From contig JAJYTF010000027.1 in assembly GCA_021793155.1 (NCBI GenBank), positions 1 through 64,000 on the forward strand: a stretch of 64,000 nucleotides of DNA. Direction: 5' to 3'. Position numbers and translations under genes: made by a program. This stretch comes from Pseudomonadota bacterium. Lineage in GTDB: Bacteria > Pseudomonadota > Alphaproteobacteria > Rhodospirillales > Magnetospirillaceae. Below the pieces are notes generated by a model. The model was not told the origin of the DNA and did no database searches. It worked only from the letters and a program-made list of their open reading frames with translations. Below are positions 17,403-27,169 of the stretch, piece by piece (positions within the stretch are counted from its first letter, which is position 1; every line of letters begins with the position of its first letter).

Positions 17403-18032
17403 CTACCGCTCCAGCGATTGCACCAGGGCGTCCATGTCGGTCGGCACTCGGTCGAGGCGCCCTTCGCTGCCGTCCTTATTGCGCCACAGAAATGTCGGCG
17501 TGCCATGCAGCCGGATCGACTTGGCCGTCTCCATGTTGATGTCGAGGCGCTGGCTGGCGGCAGGGTCGGGCGCGTTGCTCAGATGCCCTGTCTGCCAAGC
17601 CGTCACCATCTGGTCCGCCGGCCGGCTCAGCATGGCGAGAGCATCGGCCGTGCTCTCCCCGCCGTTTTCACGATCGAGCAGCGACAGGGGAATCAGTGCC
17701 AGTTGCACCTTGCCGCTGGCGATATAGGGCTGCAGCGCCGCCAAGGCGCGCATCGAATAGCTGCATTGGGGGTCGACGAACATCCACAGGCGCGGCGCCG
17801 ATAGCTGGCCCGCCGTTCCGTAGAAGGCCTCCTCGGCACGACGCAAGGCGGAAGGAACCGCGGCGAGTGGCAAGGCGGCTAGCTTCGCCGCTTCCGGCTG
17901 CGGCGTCCCGGCCTGGCCGGCACCGCTGGCAGCATCGTCGGCGATCGCCGGTGCGGGCAGGGCTTGCAGCAGGAATACCAGCATCAGCCAGGGTCCGTGG
18001 GACATCAGGATCGGCAGGAAATTCGCGCGCAT
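17403..18032 (-). CDS. Periplasmic thioredoxin-fold protein, DsbC/DsbG-like
   Basis: 209 residues. N-terminal signal peptide (hydrophobic stretch LMLVFLLQALPAPAIA, cleavage near residue 31). The thioredoxin fold follows, with WMFVDPQCSYSMRA holding the active-site position and GTPTF as cis-proline loop. The usual CxxC is CSYS here: only the first cysteine remains. That pattern would allow mixed disulfides or glutathione chemistry but not a normal internal disulfide. It is probably a DsbG-like periplasmic protein. The neighbour upstream on the same strand is a proline-rich exported protein, 394 bases away. Confidence 0.72.
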   Translation of the reverse strand: MRANFLPILMSHGPWLMLVFLLQALPAPAIADDAASGAGQAGTPQPEAAKLAALPLAAVPSALRRAEEAFYGTAGQLSAPRLWMFVDPQCSYSMRALAALQPYIASGKVQLALIPLSLLDRENGGESTADALAMLSRPADQMVTAWQTGHLSNAPDPAASQRLDINMETAKSIRLHGTPTFLWRNKDGSEGRLDRVPTDMDALVQSLER

Positions 18033-18426
18033 GCAGTCTCCGGGCCCGCACGCCGGTGGACAATCCGGAGCCCGGCGTATTACCTGATCATATGGCCATG
18101 GCGGAGTTTATACCAAGGGGCTGTCCGCTCCCACGCGGGTGCTGGCCGGCCCCGTTGGCACCTTCACCGAAAAGACCGAACCCCAGCCCCAGGCCGGGAC
18201 CATGGCGCTTGTCCTGTTCGGAATTGCTCTATTGGTGGAAGTCCGCGAAAATTGCGCCCGGTTGCTCGGCTGAGATGCCGCACGCCCTATCCCAGACTCC
18301 GATCGAAAGATGGCCGCCGCGTCTCCAGGCACCGACGGGAATGCTGCGGGTGACAGAATAGCCACGGCAGCGAGGGGCCTTCGCTTTCCCAGCACTTGCC
18401 TGAGCTGACGCCGGGAAAATGCGCCC
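18033..18426. other. Intergenic, nothing recognised
   Basis: 394 bases between two minus-strand genes. Several short frames are open on both strands, none with a convincing start site or family similarity. Confidence 0.4.
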
Positions 18427-19401
18427 TTAACGATATCCGCCGATCCACATTCCGCGTGGCGCCGGGCGATTCCATGCCATTCGATAACCTCCCGGATGCG
18501 CATAGCCGTAGGCTGCTACGGGGCGCTGTGCCATCTGGTAAGCCCACCGCTGCTGCATCCAGGCCTGCCGGCGCCACATTTCCTGCTGATAGGCCGGCAT
18601 TGGCCGATAAGTGGGGGCGAACATGCCGGATGCGCCGCTGACCTGCCCGACCGCCTGCGGCGGCCAGCCGTAGACAACCACCGGCGCCGGCACATACTGC
18701 GGCGGCGGATACGGCATCGGCTGGATGACGACGATTTGCGGCGGATAGGTGGGCACTGCCGCTGGATATTGGGGAGGTGGCGGCGGAGGCGGAGGAACTG
18801 CCGCAACTGCATACGGCGGAGGCGGCGCCACCGGAGTGATGACAGAGGGCGGAGCCACAGGCACCGGCTCGTTGATCGCTCCGCGCTCCGCGACAGGAGA
18901 GGCGTCACCAGCAGGCTGTGCGCTTCGCTGTGTCTCGGTCCTGCTCCTCGTCACATTCTTCAACATCGCGTCCAGGTCCGTCGGAACCGGGGTGTATCGC
19001 CCTCCCGCCTGGTCCGCCTTGTTGCGGCTCATCTCCGAAGGGGCAGGATGATCGGCCGGACTCTCGGCGGCCTCCTCAGGTTCAGGCGCGACATGAAGAC
19101 CGGCTTTTGCCGCATCTTCGTCATGCTGTCTCTTCGCCTTCGCCGCGGCATCATCGCCCTGCGGCTTGGCATCGGCATCCGCTGGCACATTTGCTGGCGC
19201 TGCCGGCTTGGCCGACAACGGCGCCCGGTTGACCGGCTCCTGCGGAGCCGCCGGCAAGGGAGAGGCGGGGGTGATGCTGAACGTGAACGGCTCGGCCGCG
19301 GCCATCCGCAATTGGTCGAGCATGTCGGCATGGGCCGGCGCGATCACCCACGGCAGAACGCAAAGGCCGAAAGAGACGATCCTGCGGGACACCATGGCCA
19401 A
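18427..19401 (-). CDS. Proline-rich exported protein of unknown function
   Basis: 324 residues with a signal peptide (VSFGLCVLPWVIAPAHA, cleavage near residue 25). The middle is acidic and Ala/Lys/Glu-rich (about 70-130), then a long Pro-rich tract with an uninterrupted run of eight prolines and YPPQIVVIQPMPYPPPQYVP. The C-terminal 60 residues are rich in Gln, Trp, Tyr, Met and Arg and end in a Gly/Tyr tail. No known domain is recognised. The composition suggests a cell-envelope or surface-linked low-complexity protein. The gene has the reading frame bias of a real CDS. Confidence 0.65.
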   Translation of the reverse strand: MAMVSRRIVSFGLCVLPWVIAPAHADMLDQLRMAAAEPFTFSITPASPLPAAPQEPVNRAPLSAKPAAPANVPADADAKPQGDDAAAKAKRQHDEDAAKAGLHVAPEPEEAAESPADHPAPSEMSRNKADQAGGRYTPVPTDLDAMLKNVTRSRTETQRSAQPAGDASPVAERGAINEPVPVAPPSVITPVAPPPPYAVAAVPPPPPPPPQYPAAVPTYPPQIVVIQPMPYPPPQYVPAPVVVYGWPPQAVGQVSGASGMFAPTYRPMPAYQQEMWRRQAWMQQRWAYQMAQRPVAAYGYAHPGGYRMAWNRPAPRGMWIGGYR

Positions 19402-19703
19402 GCCCTCCCATCTCAGCGCTCACCGGTAATACCGGTGTTGCCGTTACGGTAGGTCATGACCCCCGGAATTTGCCGAGCATTCGCAGAATGCTCTTGGAAC
19501 ATCCATCGACCGGGATCCTGAACCTAACCGCTATCGGCAAGCACCTCATTCAACAATGAGGAAACACGTCGTGGCTGTGATGGGGATCACCCGGGCGAAC
19601 GCAGGAAAACACCAAAGGCCGGAAAGGATCCGAGCCGTTGCGCCATGAGGGGATGCGCAGGCCGGCCAATTATCTGCCCGCACCGAGACGGAGCGTCCGC
19701 AGC
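19402..19703. other. Intergenic, promoter region only
   Basis: About 300 bases upstream of the proline-rich protein gene. It holds a small palindrome ACCGGTAATACCGGT near 19430 and no gene. Confidence 0.4.
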
Positions 19704-19931
19704 CTATGCTTGCGAGGCCTTAGCTTTGAGCATTTTTGCCCAGGCCAGCAGCAATGCGCCTGGCGCTAGCGTCGCCATCACCGCAAGGTCGTTGATGAAA
19801 TTGAGGGGGTTCATCGTTCCGCGGAGGACAGAGACGCCGTTGAAGTACCAAATCGACACATCCCCAATGGCGATGAGAGCAATAGCGAGGGCCAGGTACA
19901 CCGAGCCGACGATCCTTACGATCCGATGCAT
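19704..19931 (-). CDS. Small two-helix membrane protein
   Basis: 75 residues from the ATG at 19931, with AAGG just upstream; starts at 19937 or 19955 are also possible. Two hydrophobic segments: VGSVYLALAIALIAIGDVSIW and DLAVMATLAPGALLLAWA, joined by a polar loop containing VLRGTMNPLNF. The tail is basic (KMLKAKASQA). No family is recognised; it is probably an inner membrane protein. Confidence 0.55.
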   Translation of the reverse strand: MHRIVRIVGSVYLALAIALIAIGDVSIWYFNGVSVLRGTMNPLNFINDLAVMATLAPGALLLAWAKMLKAKASQA

Positions 19932-20142
19932 GTCCATCCTTGCGGCAACCAGCATGAGACATTGATCCTAGCGTCCGAATGGCGGTCAAGCAAGGTGGAG
20001 CCGAGGTGGAGCCGAGGATGCCGATGGATCTGCAAAGGCGGGGCATGGCATCCCGGACGGGTGTCAAGTTGGTCAATCAACTGCTTTACGTCTGCTCAAA
20101 TTGTCGATATATAACCAGACTTCATAACGAGGGGGTGACACT

Positions 20143-21081
20143 ATGTCTCGCACGCGCTCTGTCCACCTGGTGGTGTTCGGCTTATTGGGAATGGCGGCGG
20201 CTTGGCCGTGCCGTGCGGACGAGGTCGGACCGCCGGCACCGACATCCGACTCGCCGGCGCCAGCGGCCAATTCCGGATTCTTCTCGGGTTGGTTCGCCCG
20301 GAAAGACCAGGCCCAGGCTACCCAGCCCCACTGGATGACTCCCCTGGTCACGGTCACCCCGCGCCTTGAAGAAGAGGTTCGCTACGACCAGCTCAACGAA
20401 CAGCTGAACAATGGCCAGCACGTCGTCAACTATGGCGGCGGCAAGGGATTGGAGCTGATCCCAACCACCACCAACGAAGTGATCCTCAACGTGCCGCCGT
20501 ACCTCGACCGTACCTATTCGCGCACCGACAAGTTTCCCGGCAGCGCCGGCACCGGCTTCGGCGATTGGCCGGCCCTGTTGGTCAAGCAGCGGTTGCTGTC
20601 GGCCCCCGAGTCCGAGGGCAACTACATCCTCACCGCCTTCCTGGCGGCGGGGGTTCCCATCGCCGCCGAACGCTTCACCCCGCACTATGATGCGTGGGCG
20701 GTGACCCCGACCATCGCCGGCGGCAAGGGCTGGGGCGATTTCGACATCCAAAGCACGCTCGGTGTCCAAATCCCCGTCGGCTACGCCGGCTATAACGGCA
20801 AGATCGTACTGAGCAACACGACGTTCCAGTATCATTTCGCCCGTTACTTCTGGCCCGAGATCGAGGTCAATGAAAGCTACTGGACCGGTGGGCCGCGCGG
20901 CGGCAAATACCAGACCTTTCTCACCCCCGGCATCATTCTGGGGCGTTTTTCCCTGGGATCGGGGATTAACGCCAGCTTCGGCGTCGGCTACCAGATCGCC
21001 GTCACGCCCGACGAGGTTGTCCCGCTGGTCACGCCTCTCTACAACCGGGCGCTGCTGACCACCGGCCGTATTACCTTCTGA
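20143..21081 (+). CDS. Outer-membrane beta-barrel protein
   Basis: 312-residue exported protein: signal peptide ending near residue 25 (PCRA/DEV). After a Pro/Ala-rich linker it reads as alternating strands with many Tyr, Trp and Gly, such as GVQIPVGYAGYNGKIV and FQYHFARYFWPEIEVNESYWTG, ending in a terminal aromatic Phe (GRITF), the usual signal for BAM assembly. It resembles the phenol-degradation MetA-like / transporter barrel group, a low-resolution match. A GAGGGGGTG ribosome site precedes the ATG. An OM channel role is likely; cargo unknown. Confidence 0.65.
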   Translation: MSRTRSVHLVVFGLLGMAAAWPCRADEVGPPAPTSDSPAPAANSGFFSGWFARKDQAQATQPHWMTPLVTVTPRLEEEVRYDQLNEQLNNGQHVVNYGGGKGLELIPTTTNEVILNVPPYLDRTYSRTDKFPGSAGTGFGDWPALLVKQRLLSAPESEGNYILTAFLAAGVPIAAERFTPHYDAWAVTPTIAGGKGWGDFDIQSTLGVQIPVGYAGYNGKIVLSNTTFQYHFARYFWPEIEVNESYWTGGPRGGKYQTFLTPGIILGRFSLGSGINASFGVGYQIAVTPDEVVPLVTPLYNRALLTTGRITF

Positions 21082-21111
21082 CCTGGCGCCGGCCGAGGGG
21101 CTCGGCCAGGT
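21081..21111 (+). terminator. Terminator-like hairpin after the OM barrel gene
   Basis: Stem GGCCGAG / CTCGGCC at 21091-21107, with an outer ACCTGGC / AGGT alternative pairing. It begins at the stop codon. There is no clear T-run, so this is a weak terminator at best. Confidence 0.4.
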
Positions 21112-21217
21112 CTCACGAAGTCGCGGTGGCGGCAACGACGCGACAGCGTGCCCAACGCCGGTCATGATCGGCAAGCCACCATGGGCCTTGCACCCCATTT
21201 CCCGGGAAGAGGACAAG

Positions 21218-21991
21218 ATGCTCAGCAGACCTCTACGAACGGCGCTTTTCGCGGCCTTGCTGCTCCTGTCCGGCGCCGCCCTTGCCAGGGCACAGGAAGT
21301 GACGGTTTTCGCCGCGGCGTCGCTCACCAACGCCATGGACGAAGTCAGCCAAGTATTCTCGGACAAAGGGTTGGGCAAGGTGACGGCGTCCTATGGGGCC
21401 TCCTCGACCCTGGCGAAGCAGATCGAAAACGGTGCGCCGGCCGATGTCTTCCTATCGGCCGATGCGGAGTGGATGGATTATTTGGCGGAACGGAAGCTGG
21501 TGGATGTCCATAGCAGGGAAAATCTGCTCGGCAACACCCTGGTCCTGGTCACTCCGGCGGACGCCGGCATGCCACAGGTGGACCTCACGCATGGGCCGGG
21601 TCTGGCGGCGTTGCTGGGCAACGGCCGCCTGGCGACCGGCGATCCCGCCCATGTTCCGGCGGGCAAATACGCCAAAGAGGCATTGACCAATTTGGGCCAA
21701 TGGACGGCCGTCGAACCGAAGCTGGCTCGGGCGAACGATGTTCGCAGCGCGCTGGTCATGGTCGAGCGGGCCGAGGCGCCGCTCGGCATCGTCTATGGCA
21801 CCGATGCCGCCCTGTCCCGGAAGGTGAAGGTGCTCGCCGTGTTCCCGGCGGACTCGCATGCACCGATCGTCTACCCGGCGGCATTGGTCTCCGGCCGGGA
21901 AACGCCCACCGCCCAGGTGTTTCTTCGGTTTCTGAAAGGCGAAGACGCCCGGCGCATTTTCTCTAAATACGGCTTCACGCCGCTCAGCTAG
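21218..21991 (+). CDS. modA: Molybdate-binding periplasmic protein
   Basis: 257 residues: signal peptide (LLLLSGAALARA, cleavage near residue 24), then FAAASLTNAMDEV with the ligand-binding serines, YGASSTLAKQI and ADVFLSADAEWMD, the ModA/WtpA core. The C-terminal RIFSKYGFTPL is also typical. Start at 21218 with GGAAGAGGAC upstream. It should carry molybdate to a ModBC importer. No modB or modC follows; instead there is broken sequence, so this copy is isolated unless it supplies another ModBC. Confidence 0.9.
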   Translation: MLSRPLRTALFAALLLLSGAALARAQEVTVFAAASLTNAMDEVSQVFSDKGLGKVTASYGASSTLAKQIENGAPADVFLSADAEWMDYLAERKLVDVHSRENLLGNTLVLVTPADAGMPQVDLTHGPGLAALLGNGRLATGDPAHVPAGKYAKEALTNLGQWTAVEPKLARANDVRSALVMVERAEAPLGIVYGTDAALSRKVKVLAVFPADSHAPIVYPAALVSGRETPTAQVFLRFLKGEDARRIFSKYGFTPLS

Positions 21992-22039
21992 GCGGCGGGC
22001 TATGACCGGCGGGAGGGAATAAGTGCCGTCAAGGAGCCT

Positions 22040-22460
22040 AGGAATCGCGGCTGACCGGCATTCTGCTCAATACCGTCGGCAGCGGCCGAAAGGATGCCGG
22101 CCACGCGGGCCAACCGTTGGTCGGCCCGATCCGAAAAGGCGCCGGCAGTCTGCCCTGCCGCTTTGAGGACATGGAGGTCGAGACAGCTCGCCTGACTGGC
22201 GTTCCGCCGATGGCGGACGCAGAACTAGACGTAAGCCTGGACGGCTTCGGACCGTTGCGCGCGCGTGCTCAACACTGGAACCGAGGGGGTTCTGGTCGAC
22301 TTCCTGCTCGACGACGTGACGAAGGCGCGGTTGGGCGAGTTCCTGTTCGGCCATTTGGCCGAGGACCAGTTCTACATTAAACTGGCCAAATCGGCTGCCA
22401 AGACGGTCGGGCGCACTTTCGAGGAGGTCCTGGCACGGGGCGAAGCTAACAATCGATGCG
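22040..22460 (+). pseudogene. Possible PilZ-domain fragment, frameshifted
   Basis: Plus-strand residues ADAELDVSLDGFGPLRARAQHW are in one frame and continue in another as TEGVLVDFLLDDVTKARLGEFL, then KSAAKTVGRTFEEVLARG. Read together this has the PilZ-like pattern (strand, G/F-rich turn, then two helices). A frameshift near 22285 separates the two parts, and no intact start is seen. It is taken as a remnant of a PilZ or chemoreceptor-PilZ protein. Confidence 0.35.
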
Positions 22461-22559
22461 GTCTTAATTTTTTCGGGCGCGTCAAAAAAGCCAGTTTGCA
22501 AAAGGCCCTTGTAGGGTCCGTGTTTCGCCAACTCCTTAATAACTCTCTTCGCCAGCGAT

Positions 22560-23090
22560 ATTGCAGAGAACGGCTGAAGGATGAGCTCAATTTCCTGGGT
22601 GGCCACCGACGGTCGATCTGCATCGCTTCCTCCCGGCATTGGGCAACCAGGTCGGGAACGCTCCAGCTGCGCACCGTCAGCAGCAGCCAGTCGAGGACCA
22701 GAGTGGCCGACACCTGCGGCTGGCAGGGCCTGGGCAGGAACAGCTGGCGGATCAGCCATTGGAAGTTCTGGCGGGAGCCGGGGAACAGCTTGGCCAGTTC
22801 GGTCTCGACCCGCCAATCTTCGAAGATGTTCCAGATGTGTTTTTCCAGCGGCGTGAGGCTGGCCCGCTTCATCGCCACGAAATCGGTGTGCCGGATATGG
22901 GCCGCTTCGTGATCGATGTAGCCACGCACCAACCCGAGGAAGGTGGATCGCCTACCGCCGGCAGGCCGGGCAGACGGATCACCCGGCCGGTGGTGTAGGC
23001 ATCGTTGCCGCCGATCTCAACCGTCACGCCATAGGCCCGACCCAGGACATCGGCCAGCAACGGCAGGCATTTCAGGATTGCTTGTATCAT
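22560..23090 (-). pseudogene. Broken VWA/CobT-like protein
   Basis: The N-terminal part MIQAILKCLPLLADVLGRAY...VIRLPGLPA is in one frame to about 22950. The expected continuation LVRGYIDHEAAHIRHTDF (an HExxH-like segment) is in a second frame, so one base is lost or gained near 22950. After about 22610 neither frame continues the family pattern, so the C-terminal VWA part is missing. It sits directly downstream of the AAA ATPase on the same strand, the usual AAA-VWA pair. Confidence 0.6.
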
Positions 23091-23107
23091 GAGGGTTTCT
23101 CGCTTTC

Positions 23108-24691
23108 CTACCAGAGGCCAAGACTGTCGAGATGCGGCACCGGCCGGTTGCCATGGTCGGCAAACGGCTCGGCGTCATCCTCGTCCATCGGGACGTCGTC
23201 ATCGCCGATCGGCGCGGCGGAGCTGTCCGCCGGCAGCGCCACCAGCCCGCGCAGGGCATCCTCGGGCGTCTGTCCGTCGATCATTTTCTGGCCGTGTTCG
23301 ACCACCGCCGCCGGGTCGCGCAGCAGGCAGACCAGGCCCTGCAGCATGACCAGGTCGGCGCCGTTGATCGGTCCCTTGTCGGGAAGACAGGCCAGGGCGG
23401 CATCCAGCAGGTCGACCATCGGACTGACCCGCGGTTCGACGAAGGTCAGCCCGGCCAGTTTCTGCCGCAGCCCCCGCAAGGGGGACAACGCCTTGCCGGA
23501 GACTTCGAGCTTGCCGGCGAAGGTCTTGTGCCAGGCCTCGTCGGCCACCTTGGCCACCTCGCCGAACAGGGTCGAACCGAGGCCGGACACCGCGTCCTGC
23601 AGCGATCCTCCCGTCCCGTCGCGTTTCGCCGGCGGCACGATGCGATACATCTGCCAGGCGAACCCTAGGCGCGCCCGCACCGTATCGACGCCGACCAGCG
23701 AGCCGGCGATCAGCGTTTCCCAGCCGGGATTGGTGCTCAGCCACTGGCGGATGGCGTCGTCATAGCGATCGAGAAAGGCCTGCTTGGCGGTGTTGAAATC
23801 CCTGGCGATGGCTTCCAGGGCTTCGGTCACCGGCGTGATGCTGGCCTCAGGCAAAGCCCAGCCGCCGAGGAAGCGCACGCCGTGGCGCTCCAGCAGAGCA
23901 ACGGCGCGGGCCTTCAAGGTGGCGAAGATGCGCAGGTCTTCCGGATTGCACACCTTCTTGCTGCCCAGCGGATCAACGTCCGCGTCGAGAAGGTGATCTC
24001 GATGGTCTCGCCCGGCTGCTGGCTGGCCCCCTCGCCGATGAACAGGCGGCGCACTTCGTTGGCGAACTCCACCATGGTGTGACGCAGATCGTCCGGCAGG
24101 GGCCGGAGCCAGGCGCTCCAGCAACCGGCTTTCGGCATCGGCCGGGGGATAGCCGACCTCGCACAGCCAGAACCGGTCCATGAAGGCCAGGTTCTGCCGC
24201 AGGGTGCCCTGGTAGAGGCCGCTGTCATCGGCCGCGCCATTGGTGTTGGCGGTGGCGACGAAGCGGAACATCGGATGCGGCGGGATCACCTCGCCACCGT
24301 TTTCCGGAATGCACAACGGACCGCCGTCGAGCACCCCGTTCAGCCCGGTGGCGGTGGCCGGATCCAGCAGGTCGATTTCGTTCACCAGGAACAAGCCGCC
24401 GAATTTCATCGCCAAGGCCAGCGGACCGTACTGGAACCGCATGGAGCCGTTCTCCACCGTGAGATGTCCGGCCAGGTCGTTGAATTCCAGCCGGCCGTGG
24501 CCGGTGACCTCGAACACCGGGTAATTGAGCTTGGCGGCCACCTGGCGGACCAGGCTGGATTTGCCGCTGCCCGTGGGGCCGAACACATAGAGGGGATCGA
24601 CCGGACTGATGAACCACACCACCAGTTCGCGCATGGGATCGTGGAACAGGTAGTCGGGATCGACGGGCGCGCGATGGTGATCGGGATCCAC
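23108..24691 (-). pseudogene. MoxR/CbbQ-like AAA ATPase with internal frameshifts
   Basis: The open frame spans 527 codons but is not a clean family member. N-terminal half: Walker A FGPTGSGKSSL, Walker B FLVNEIDLLDP and sensor VATANTNGA fit a MoxR/CbbQ-type ATPase. Between about 24110 and 23985 the conserved sequence (LPDDLRHTMVEFANEVRRLF and EITFSTRTL) is in a different frame, and the original frame resumes with NPEDLRIFATLKARA. Two compensating indels are implied. At the 5' end a second frame starting MSLAELNDPRW near 24720 also fits. With the broken VWA partner, decay is the likely reading; sequencing error cannot be excluded. Confidence 0.6.
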
Positions 24692-24864
24692 CGAGGATCG
24701 TTGAGCTCGGCCAAGCTCATCTCATCAGGTTTGACCGAATGCGGTGATTCAAAATCCTTCAGCCGGCAGTCCGTGATCTCCGCGTCTCATACCTCTGGCT
24801 GATGGAGTATGCCGGCGGGCTGGCAATAATCGGGGAGAGGCACACACCCCAGGAGACTTTAGCC

Positions 24865-25680
24865 GTGACCCAGGAATGGATTACCGTCGGCGCGCTTGGC
24901 GATGCATTTCTACCCGAAAACAACTGCCTGCGGCCCGTGGCAGACCTTGCCAGGCTAACTCTGACTCTTCATTTCGAGAATGGCTGGATCATCGAGTATC
25001 ACTTCACCAGCGAGTGCTCGCTAAGCTGGAAGATGGTCGAGGGCGAGGACAGTTCGTCCACCCAGGGGGAGGAAACCTACACCGCCACCAATCCGCGCTC
25101 CGGCATCTACTTCGTGGATTTCATCAAGCGAGACAAGCGCGCCACCTCGGTCAGCTTCGTGCTCGATTTCGAGAATTCGGTGTTCCTGGCCCTGGTGGCC
25201 CAGTTGCCCACCAAAGAACAGGCCTACATTCCACCGCTTGAACGCATCGAGCGCAGGCTGGAGTTGACCGCTGTGTCAGGTTCCTTCCTGCGCGGCACCA
25301 TCGACAAACCGTTCAGCCCCTCCGCCAAAATTCCCGCTCCAACCTGCGATCTGATCGGCCGGCGGATCGAGTATCGCTATAGCCCAACCGAGTTGTACGA
25401 GCACATTTACCTCAACGACCGCTTCTACACGTGGCGCTGTATCGAAGGATCGGAACAAGGGCTTACTGACACCGACACTTGCCATTACTACAAGATTGGG
25501 CCCGATTTGTACCTGTTTGCCTGGCGCGAAAAGCTGGTCCCGACCCTGGGCGTGGTGATGCTCGATTTGAGCAGTATGAAGACCACCGGAAAGATCTTCG
25601 GCTACGAGACCAACGCCTTCCGCCAAGTGCGCAATTTCGGCGTCGGCGCGCGGGTGAAGGTTGTCGCTGTCATCCCTTGA
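24865..25680 (+). CDS. moaF: MoaF family protein
   Basis: 271 residues from a GTG at 24865 with AGGAGA eight bases upstream. Two lipocalin-like halves: N-terminal YHFTSECSLSWKMVEGED and C-terminal IGRRIEYRYSPTELYEHIY with FYTWRCIEG, as in proteins named MoaF. Despite the old name, MoaF was found in a Klebsiella monoamine regulon (recalled, not checked), and its function there is unclear. It starts a plus-strand operon: permease 30 bases later, then two SDR genes. This context is consistent with amine use. The 5' side is an inactive AAA/VWA locus. Confidence 0.78.
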   Translation: MTQEWITVGALGDAFLPENNCLRPVADLARLTLTLHFENGWIIEYHFTSECSLSWKMVEGEDSSSTQGEETYTATNPRSGIYFVDFIKRDKRATSVSFVLDFENSVFLALVAQLPTKEQAYIPPLERIERRLELTAVSGSFLRGTIDKPFSPSAKIPAPTCDLIGRRIEYRYSPTELYEHIYLNDRFYTWRCIEGSEQGLTDTDTCHYYKIGPDLYLFAWREKLVPTLGVVMLDLSSMKTTGKIFGYETNAFRQVRNFGVGARVKVVAVIP

Positions 25681-25710
25681 TCCCCCGCAATACGGTAGAG
25701 GAACGAGCCA

Positions 25711-27162
25711 ATGGCAACCGAGCAAAAACTCAAGCGGGTGCTGGGAATGCCGACCCTGGTGGCGATCATTATCGGCATCGCCATCTCTCAGGTTGCCCTT
25801 GTGTCTTTGCTTCAAGCCATCGGCTATGGCGGTGGCGCATCGCAAGTCACCATCATCGGCACCTATGCCGTCGCCTTCGCCCTGGCGCTGACCTACGTGG
25901 CCACTTTCGCCGAACTTGCACTGATGATGCCTTCGGCCGGTGGCCTCAGTGCCTACACCGAAGTGGCGCTCGGCCATTTCCCTGCGTTGGTGGCGACGTT
26001 CGCGGGTTATGTCGTGGTCAACATGTTCGGCCTTCCCGCTGAGCTTCTGGTGATCGACAACGTCATGCACGAAGTGCTTGGTTTCAATATTCCAACCAAC
26101 GTCATCGCGCTGGGAATCCTGGCTTCGCTGACGTTGCTCAACATCCTGGGGACCGACATATTCGCCCTTCTGCAGAACCTCACCACGGGCATGAAGGTGC
26201 TGGCCGTGCTTGGCACCGGCTTGGCCGCGTTGCTTCTTGCCCCAGCCCTGCCCGTGGCGGTACCCGCGGTGCAGGGAGGTGTGCAGGTGGCGGCCGCCGC
26301 CGCGTCCGCCGACACCTCCGGCCTTCTGGCACTGTTCATCTGGTGCTTCGTCGGTGCCGAATTCGCCTGCCCGATGATCGAGGAAACCGTTGATGCCGAG
26401 CGCAATATTCCGCGCTCGATGGTGGTCGCGCTGGCGCTGGTGGCCGTGCTGTTCGGCCTTTACGGCCTTGGCGCGACGAGGGTGCTGAGCCAGGACACCA
26501 TGCTGTCCAGCCGCTTTCCCCATCTCGACTACGCCAATGCCGTCTTTGGGCGGGCCGGAGCCATCTTCCTGGCGCTCACCGCCGCGGCGGCGACGCTTGG
26601 CCTAGTCAACGCCGTCCTGGGGGGGGTCTCCCGGATGCTTTACGGCATGGCGAAGAACGGCCAGGCGTTTCCGTTCCTCGGTAAACTGCACCCGAAATTT
26701 GGAACCCCGTGGGCGGCCATCCTGTTCATGTCCGGCATTTCGGCGATCCCGTTGCTTGCCCTTGGCAACCAACCCGAAACCGTCACCATTCTGGTAGTGT
26801 CGGCCTCGACCTCATGGTTGCTCGCTTACATCGTCGCTCATGTGGACCTCATCGTCCTGCGTCGGCGCTATCCGGATCTGGCGCGCCCATTCCGCTCGCC
26901 TCTGTTTCCGCTTGTCCAGATTGTCGGCATCGCCGGCATGGGGTTCGCGGCAATCAACAATTCGCCATCGCCGGACCTTGCCCAGACGGTCCATCTGATC
27001 GCCGGATGCGTTCTCGGCATCGTCGGTATCGCTTCGGCTATCTGGGTTCGCTTCTTCATGAAGAAACGGCTGTTCGAGGCCGAACCTATTCCAGCACCCC
27101 TATCGACCGCGGTGCCGGAGCCGGCTGACCGCCCTGCCTTGAATGATGCAGCAGGGATATAG
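25711..27162 (+). CDS. APC family amino acid / amine permease
   Basis: 483 residues with about 12 hydrophobic helices. The first helix has VAIIIGIAISQVAL, and helix 6-7 contains FIWCFVGAEFACPMIEETVDAERNIPRSM, the conserved APC motif (E-E-T--A-RNIP). It likely imports an amine or amino acid with protons or by exchange. It lies 30 bases after moaF and 8 bases ahead of the SDR gene, so it is part of the same operon. Confidence 0.85.
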   Translation: MATEQKLKRVLGMPTLVAIIIGIAISQVALVSLLQAIGYGGGASQVTIIGTYAVAFALALTYVATFAELALMMPSAGGLSAYTEVALGHFPALVATFAGYVVVNMFGLPAELLVIDNVMHEVLGFNIPTNVIALGILASLTLLNILGTDIFALLQNLTTGMKVLAVLGTGLAALLLAPALPVAVPAVQGGVQVAAAAASADTSGLLALFIWCFVGAEFACPMIEETVDAERNIPRSMVVALALVAVLFGLYGLGATRVLSQDTMLSSRFPHLDYANAVFGRAGAIFLALTAAAATLGLVNAVLGGVSRMLYGMAKNGQAFPFLGKLHPKFGTPWAAILFMSGISAIPLLALGNQPETVTILVVSASTSWLLAYIVAHVDLIVLRRRYPDLARPFRSPLFPLVQIVGIAGMGFAAINNSPSPDLAQTVHLIAGCVLGIVGIASAIWVRFFMKKRLFEAEPIPAPLSTAVPEPADRPALNDAAGI

Positions 27163-27169
27163 GAAGACC

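Noticed and set aside
17092-17727. Plus-strand frame with a signal-peptide-like start
   Set aside because: It overlaps the Dsb-like gene on the other strand, has no domain, and composition follows the opposite-strand codons.
21218-21991. ModA as sign of a molybdenum gene cluster with moaF
   Set aside because: No modB or modC is present, and MoaF is 3 kb away in a permease-SDR operon, beyond broken genes; the name alone is not evidence.
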